From Halobacteriales archaeon SW_9_67_24 (GTDB lineage Archaea > Halobacteriota > Halobacteria > Halobacteriales > Halococcaceae), in NCBI GenBank assembly GCA_003022685.1, contig PXSV01000037.1, positions 2,275 to 11,364 on the forward strand: a stretch of 9,090 bases of DNA. The letters run 5' to 3'. The position numbers were made by a program, and so were the translations under genes. Within the stretch, counting starts at the first letter, position 1. Every line of letters begins with the position of its first letter. Below the pieces are notes generated by a model, which searched no databases, was not told where the DNA came from, and was given only the letters and a program-made list of their open reading frames with translations. Below, in pieces: positions 6,030 through 9,090 of the stretch.

Positions 6030-7597
6030 CGTTCCATGACGGCGGCGACGTCCGCCGGAACGGACGAGCCGGACTGGGTGAGAAGCGAGACGCCGACGAA
6101 CGCGACGATGGCCGCGAGCAGCGCGGTCGCGCCGACCGGCAGGCCGGTGAACAGGCCGTCGTAGAAGCCGGTGATCGCGTCCCCGAACGCCTCGGCCCCC
6201 GCGGCCTGGCCGATCCGGGGCACCGCGCTGAACGCGATGTTGATCGCCATCCCGACGACGGCCGCGGCGATGGCTCCCTCCTTCGTCGCGCCCTTCCAGT
6301 TCATCCCGAGCGCCGCGATCGGGAAGATGGCGGCGGCGAAAAAGCCCCAGCCGATGGTGCCGAGGATCCCCACGAGCTCGTCGGAGAAGAAGACGACGAA
6401 CGTGGCCATCACGGTCAGGGCCGCGAGCGCGCCCTGGGTGACCCGGAGTTCGGTCCGGTCGTCGTCGATGGTGCGGCCCAGTGCCCGCGGGATGTCCCGC
6501 GAGATCGCCGCCGCGCCGATGTTGAGGAAGGAATCGCTGGTCGACATGATCGCGGCGAGCAGCGCGGCGAGGATGAGCCCGGCGACCACGCCAGGCGTGT
6601 GTTCGAGCACGAACACCGGGCCGGTGATCGAGGCGCTCGCGGGGGCGGACGTCTCGCCCGCCTCGACCATCGCGCGCAGCGAGAGACCCGTCGAGAGCGC
6701 GAGCAGACTCGAGATCGCATAGGAGATGGCGGCGATCGGCGCGCCCCACCGGAGAATGGAGAGGTTCCGACTCATGTAGAACTTCGTGATGAGGTGGGGC
6801 TGGCCGGCCGCCCCGATCGAGAACAGCACCCACCAGCCGAGGCCGGTGAAGATCGGCACCGCGAGCGCCGCATCGACGCCGAGAGCACCGAAGGGCGAGA
6901 TCAGCGACGGGTCCGCGGTCGCGAGGTTTCGCGAGATGCTTCCGATCCCGCCGCCGAAGGAGACCGCGAAGAAAAACACGATGACCGCGCCCACGATCAT
7001 GGTGGTCGCCTGGACGAAGTCGGTCCAGACACCGGCGATCATCCCGCCGAGCATGCTGTACAGCAGGAGGATGAGCGCACCGCCGAACAGCCCGTAGATG
7101 ACGGGAATGCCGAAGATGGCGCGCATCACGTACTGGAGCGCGGCGAGGTTCGTCGCGAGGTACGCGATCACGCCGACCACGACCGCGATCGCGGTCAGCC
7201 CGCGAACCCACGCGCTCTCGTACCTGACGTACATCCCGTCGGCGAGCGTGAGCACGTCCCTGACGTCCGCGAGCACCCGCATTCGCTTCGCGAGGACGAC
7301 CCACGTGACGAGAAATCCCAGTGGGGCGGTCAGGAAGATCCAGAAGGAGGTCGTCCCGAAGGCGTAGATCAGCTCCGGCCCGCCGACGAACCCGAAGCCC
7401 GACTGGATGACCGAGAAGGCCGTCAGCGCGAGCACCCACGTCCCGATCGACTTCCCGGTGATGAGGAAGTCCTTCGTCGATTCGGTTCGGAGATAGCCCC
7501 ACGCCCCGATGGCGAGGACCATGAGGAGATACACCGAGCCGAACAGCAACACGAACGGGTCGTCGGCGACCGGGATCTCCGTTTGGAGAGGGAGCAT
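6026..7597 (-). CDS. Sodium:solute symporter (SSF) family transporter
   Basis: This 523-aa integral membrane protein belongs to the sodium:solute symporter family, which couples Na+ entry to uptake of a solute. About 13 hydrophobic segments can be counted between residues 15 and 506. Family marks are the SSF block around YSMLGGMIAGVWTDFVQA (180-197), GQPHLITKFY (265-274), and AAIMSTSDSFLN (348-359), whose Ser/Thr residues belong to the Na+ site in characterised members. The substrate cannot be read from sequence; carboxylates, amino acids and pantothenate are all transported by relatives. A good Shine-Dalgarno sequence, GGGAGGGTGA (7604-7613), stands 6 nt before the ATG. That ATG shares a base with the stop of the upstream membrane protein gene (TAATG), and its own stop overlaps the next start (ATGA), so the three genes form one operon. 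The neighbouring broken acyl-CoA synthetase hints at a carboxylate substrate. Confidence 0.93.
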   Translation of the reverse strand: MLPLQTEIPVADDPFVLLFGSVYLLMVLAIGAWGYLRTESTKDFLITGKSIGTWVLALTAFSVIQSGFGFVGGPELIYAFGTTSFWIFLTAPLGFLVTWVVLAKRMRVLADVRDVLTLADGMYVRYESAWVRGLTAIAVVVGVIAYLATNLAALQYVMRAIFGIPVIYGLFGGALILLLYSMLGGMIAGVWTDFVQATTMIVGAVIVFFFAVSFGGGIGSISRNLATADPSLISPFGALGVDAALAVPIFTGLGWWVLFSIGAAGQPHLITKFYMSRNLSILRWGAPIAAISYAISSLLALSTGLSLRAMVEAGETSAPASASITGPVFVLEHTPGVVAGLILAALLAAIMSTSDSFLNIGAAAISRDIPRALGRTIDDDRTELRVTQGALAALTVMATFVVFFSDELVGILGTIGWGFFAAAIFPIAALGMNWKGATKEGAIAAAVVGMAINIAFSAVPRIGQAAGAEAFGDAITGFYDGLFTGLPVGATALLAAIVAFVGVSLLTQSGSSVPADVAAVMER

Positions 7598-8070
7598 TAG
7601 TCGTCACCCTCCCGAACGGTCCGGTCGGGCGTCAGCGGGAGCCGCCGTCCCTCCTGGGCCGACCGCGCCCGCTTCATGATCTCGTCGACGATCCTGTCGC
7701 TGCCGATCGCGGGGAACCGAAGCGAGTAGAGGATCGCTCCGACGAGCGGAACGAGCCAGATCAACACGAGATACGTGAGCGTCGCCTGCGGGATTCCGAA
7801 GACGTAGGCGTACTCGGTCTGGCCGGGCGTCCAGAGCAGCCAGATCGCCGTCACGCCGGCGAGAAACGTCGCCGAGAGCAGCGCCACCAGTCCCCGGTAC
7901 GGGGCGAGATCGAGTTCGCGGGACCCGCGTTCGATCGACGAACTCGCGACGACGCCGACGATGAGCAGCGCGGCGATGTACGAGAGGGCCCGGAACGAGC
8001 CCAGGATCGTGGCCACCAGCGCCCCGAGCGCGAGGACGCCGATGGCTGCCATGACTGTGTTGCGGGACAC
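7597..8070 (-). CDS. Four-helix membrane protein, probable symporter partner
   Basis: A 157-aa membrane protein with four hydrophobic helices at about residues 6-24, 28-44, 59-80 and 95-116, and a charged cytoplasmic tail (117-157) rich in Arg and Asp. SSF transporters are often encoded with a small membrane protein (for example DUF3311 or DUF4212 types), and the C-terminal part here (YVFGIPQATLTYLVLIW, 89-105) resembles such partners in layout. It is longer than those and I cannot assign it to either family. The gene is first in the operon, and its stop overlaps the symporter start (TAATG). The ATG at 8070 has no Shine-Dalgarno sequence but sits about 26 nt after a TATA-like element, consistent with a leaderless transcript. 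I infer that it helps fold, insert or tune the symporter. Confidence 0.8.
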   Translation of the reverse strand: MSRNTVMAAIGVLALGALVATILGSFRALSYIAALLIVGVVASSSIERGSRELDLAPYRGLVALLSATFLAGVTAIWLLWTPGQTEYAYVFGIPQATLTYLVLIWLVPLVGAILYSLRFPAIGSDRIVDEIMKRARSAQEGRRLPLTPDRTVREGDD

Positions 8071-8092
8071 GGCGGTTCGTCCACGGATAGTG

Positions 8093-8100
8093 TGTTAAAG
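8093..8100 (-). promoter_or_regulatory. TATA-like element of the symporter operon
   Basis: On the minus strand this reads CTTTAACA, centred about 26 nt upstream of ATG 8070 in an otherwise GC-rich gap. The distance fits an archaeal TATA box driving a leaderless transcript. This is the best-placed core promoter candidate in the window. Confidence 0.6.
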
Positions 8101-8107
8101 ATGCTCA

Positions 8108-8119
8108 TTAACATGTTAA
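8108..8119. promoter_or_regulatory. 12-bp perfect palindrome, candidate operator of the symporter operon
   Basis: TTAACATGTTAA is an exact palindrome and the most AT-rich stretch in its area. A further half-site, TGTTAA, occurs at 8093-8098 within the TATA-like element. The palindrome lies about 10 nt upstream of that element, where BRE contacts and archaeal activators or repressors act. The regulator is unknown; dimeric Lrp/AsnC-like or TrmB-like proteins would be candidates. Confidence 0.5.
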
Positions 8120-8280
8120 CCCACTCCGGTCGGTGATCGGCGGCGCGTCGCCAGCGGATGCGCAGGCAGCCTTCGATTCCGTGCTCATAGAGTCGGTCGT
8201 CAGTCCTTCCGGGGTCGTCAGTATCCGGGATCGACCGCAGGCGCGTGCGGTCCACCGGTAATCGGTTACAATCGACCCTG
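8120..8280. other. Intergenic region between aroC and the symporter operon
   Basis: No convincing gene is found in this stretch. Open frames crossing it have no family-like content. It contains one hairpin (8233-8252), described separately, and the upstream flank of the symporter promoter. Confidence 0.6.
8233..8252 (-). terminator. Hairpin downstream of aroC
   Basis: GACCGCA (8233-8239) and TGCGGTC (8246-8252) are exact reverse complements around a 6-nt loop. The hairpin lies 28 nt past the aroC stop. It may mark the 3' end of the aroC transcript. No strong T run follows, so the role is uncertain. Confidence 0.35.
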
Positions 8281-9090
8281 TCAGTCTTCGCTCGACTCCG
8301 CGCTCGTCGGCGCATCCGCGGGATCGTTCTCCGGGCTGCTCGGGTGGTAGTCGGTGTCGTACTCGCCAGCCTGGCCGTCGAGCCGATCGGGGTTGATCCG
8401 CCCCCCGAGGAGCATGAAGTCGACCATCGTGAGCGCGCACATCGCCTCGACGACGGGGACGCCCCGGGGCGGGAGCACGGGATCGTGCCGACCGATGACC
8501 TGGGCGGTCTTCTCCTCGCCGGTCTCCCAGTCGACGGTGGTCTGCTCTTTCGGGATCGACGTCGGCGCGTGGAGGGTCACTTCGCCGTGGATTGGCTGAC
8601 CGGTCGTGATCCCGCCCTGGAGGCCGCCGTGGTCGTTGCCTACGGGGATCGGATCATCGTTCTCGTCGAACTCCCAGTCCTCGTTGCGCTCGCTGCCTCG
8701 ATACCGACGGGCCTCTTTTCCCAAGCCGAACTCGAAGGCCGTGGCGGCGGGCACGCTCAACATTGCCTGGCCGAGCCGCGCCGGGACCGAGTCGAACCGC
8801 GGTGCGCCGAGGCCCCGGGGTGCGCCGCGGATCTCGAAGGCGATCGAGCCGCCGATCGAGTCGCCTTCCTCCTGGTACTCGTCGATCTTCTCGCGCATCC
8901 GTTCGGCGGTCTCGGGGTGGGCACACCGGACCTCGTTTTCCTCGGTGTGCTCGCCCATCGCCTCGAAGCTCACGTTAGGGGCCTCGATACCGCCGATCTG
9001 GTTGACGTGCGCTCTGATCTCGATTCCCTCGCTCGCGAGGATCTGCTTTGCGATCGCGCCGGCGGCGACCCAGTTCGCGGTCTCGCGGGC
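8281..9090 (-). CDS. aroC: Chorismate synthase (5' end outside the window)
   Basis: The minus-strand frame is open from the right edge to the stop at 8281-8283, giving the last 269 residues of a protein usually 360-400 aa long. Chorismate synthase catalyses the last common step of aromatic amino acid synthesis, turning EPSP into chorismate with reduced FMN. Visible family blocks are ARETANWVAAGAIAKQIL (1-18 of this part), GDSIGGSIAFEIRGAPRGLG (76-95), FDSVPARLGQAMLSVPA (99-115), GNDHGGLQGGITTGQPI (151-167) and GRHDPVLPPRGVPVVEAM (200-217). The usual serine-, glycine- and arginine-rich FMN/substrate blocks are therefore intact in this part. The tail (about 232-269) is very acidic, as expected in haloarchaea. 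The reading frame continues past the internal Met residues to the window edge. It ends 208 bp upstream of the symporter operon's first codon and is a separate unit. Confidence 0.95.
   Translation of the reverse strand, partial: ARETANWVAAGAIAKQILASEGIEIRAHVNQIGGIEAPNVSFEAMGEHTEENEVRCAHPETAERMREKIDEYQEEGDSIGGSIAFEIRGAPRGLGAPRFDSVPARLGQAMLSVPAATAFEFGLGKEARRYRGSERNEDWEFDENDDPIPVGNDHGGLQGGITTGQPIHGEVTLHAPTSIPKEQTTVDWETGEEKTAQVIGRHDPVLPPRGVPVVEAMCALTMVDFMLLGGRINPDRLDGQAGEYDTDYHPSSPENDPADAPTSAESSED

Noticed and set aside
6599..7600. Long plus-strand open frame (333 codons) opposite the symporter
   Set aside because: It is antisense to a clear SSF gene. Its low-complexity Arg/Asp/Glu content is the usual shadow of a GC-rich membrane protein gene.
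6030..7607. Minus-strand frame running from 7607 through the symporter into the 157-aa gene
   Set aside because: The upstream part is an out-of-frame reading of the symporter, rich in Arg and Gly. Only the last 157 codons, from the ATG at 6029, look like a protein.
8108..8440. Open frames across the aroC-symporter gap
   Set aside because: They overlap the aroC C-terminus or the promoter region, are Arg-rich, and have no family-like content.
1..9090. CRISPR array, insertion sequence, toxin-antitoxin or defence system
   Set aside because: I looked for regularly spaced repeats, transposase motifs and known defence domains and saw none. The window is mostly metabolic and transport genes.

Overview
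The window is high-GC DNA from a halophilic archaeon (class Halobacteria). The evidence is strongly acidic proteins, haloarchaea-specific families (a DUF7344-type winged helix, a DUF7127-type protein, a probable DUF5785 N-terminus), an archaeal tRNA-Ser without encoded CCA, and TATA-like elements about 25 nt upstream of apparently leaderless start codons. I cannot fix the genus. Most of it is ordinary chromosomal sequence, and I see no CRISPR array, insertion sequence, phage module or defence system.

Layout, left to right. Positions 1-106 (-) hold the first 35 codons of a small conserved haloarchaeal protein, divergent from an M24 Xaa-Pro peptidase (207-1382, +). Positions 1383-1667 have no gene but hold a hairpin after the peptidase, a diverged copy of the 3' end of the neighbouring tRNA, an inverted T-arm-like sequence and a perfect 9-bp hairpin. 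tRNA-Ser(UGA) (1668-1750, -) lies 26 nt past the stop of a DUF2064-like protein (1777-2568, -). A divergent promoter region with an imperfect dyad separates that gene from a DUF7344-type regulator (2730-3194, +), a 65-aa two-helix membrane protein (3217-3414, +) and a small DUF7127-type protein (3495-3734, +).

Convergent to these is a broken AMP-forming acyl-CoA synthetase (3786-5431, -). About 64 nt are inferred to be missing around 4364, which removes the rest of the YGQTE adenylation motif and shifts the frame. Upstream, also on the minus strand, is a tight three-gene operon: a four-helix membrane protein (7597-8070), a sodium:solute symporter (6026-7597) and a 157-aa protein of unknown function (5556-6029), joined by TAATG and ATGA overlaps. 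A 12-bp palindrome lies directly upstream of its TATA-like element. The window ends inside chorismate synthase aroC (8281-9090, -, 5' end missing).

The symporter operon and the broken synthetase are adjacent and on the same strand. They may once have formed an uptake-and-activation pair for a carboxylate, with the activating enzyme now lost; this is inference. The observations most worth checking are the synthetase deletion, the tRNA 3'-end duplication, the palindromic operator candidate, the unknown third gene of the symporter operon, and hairpins found just after the stop of most transcription units.
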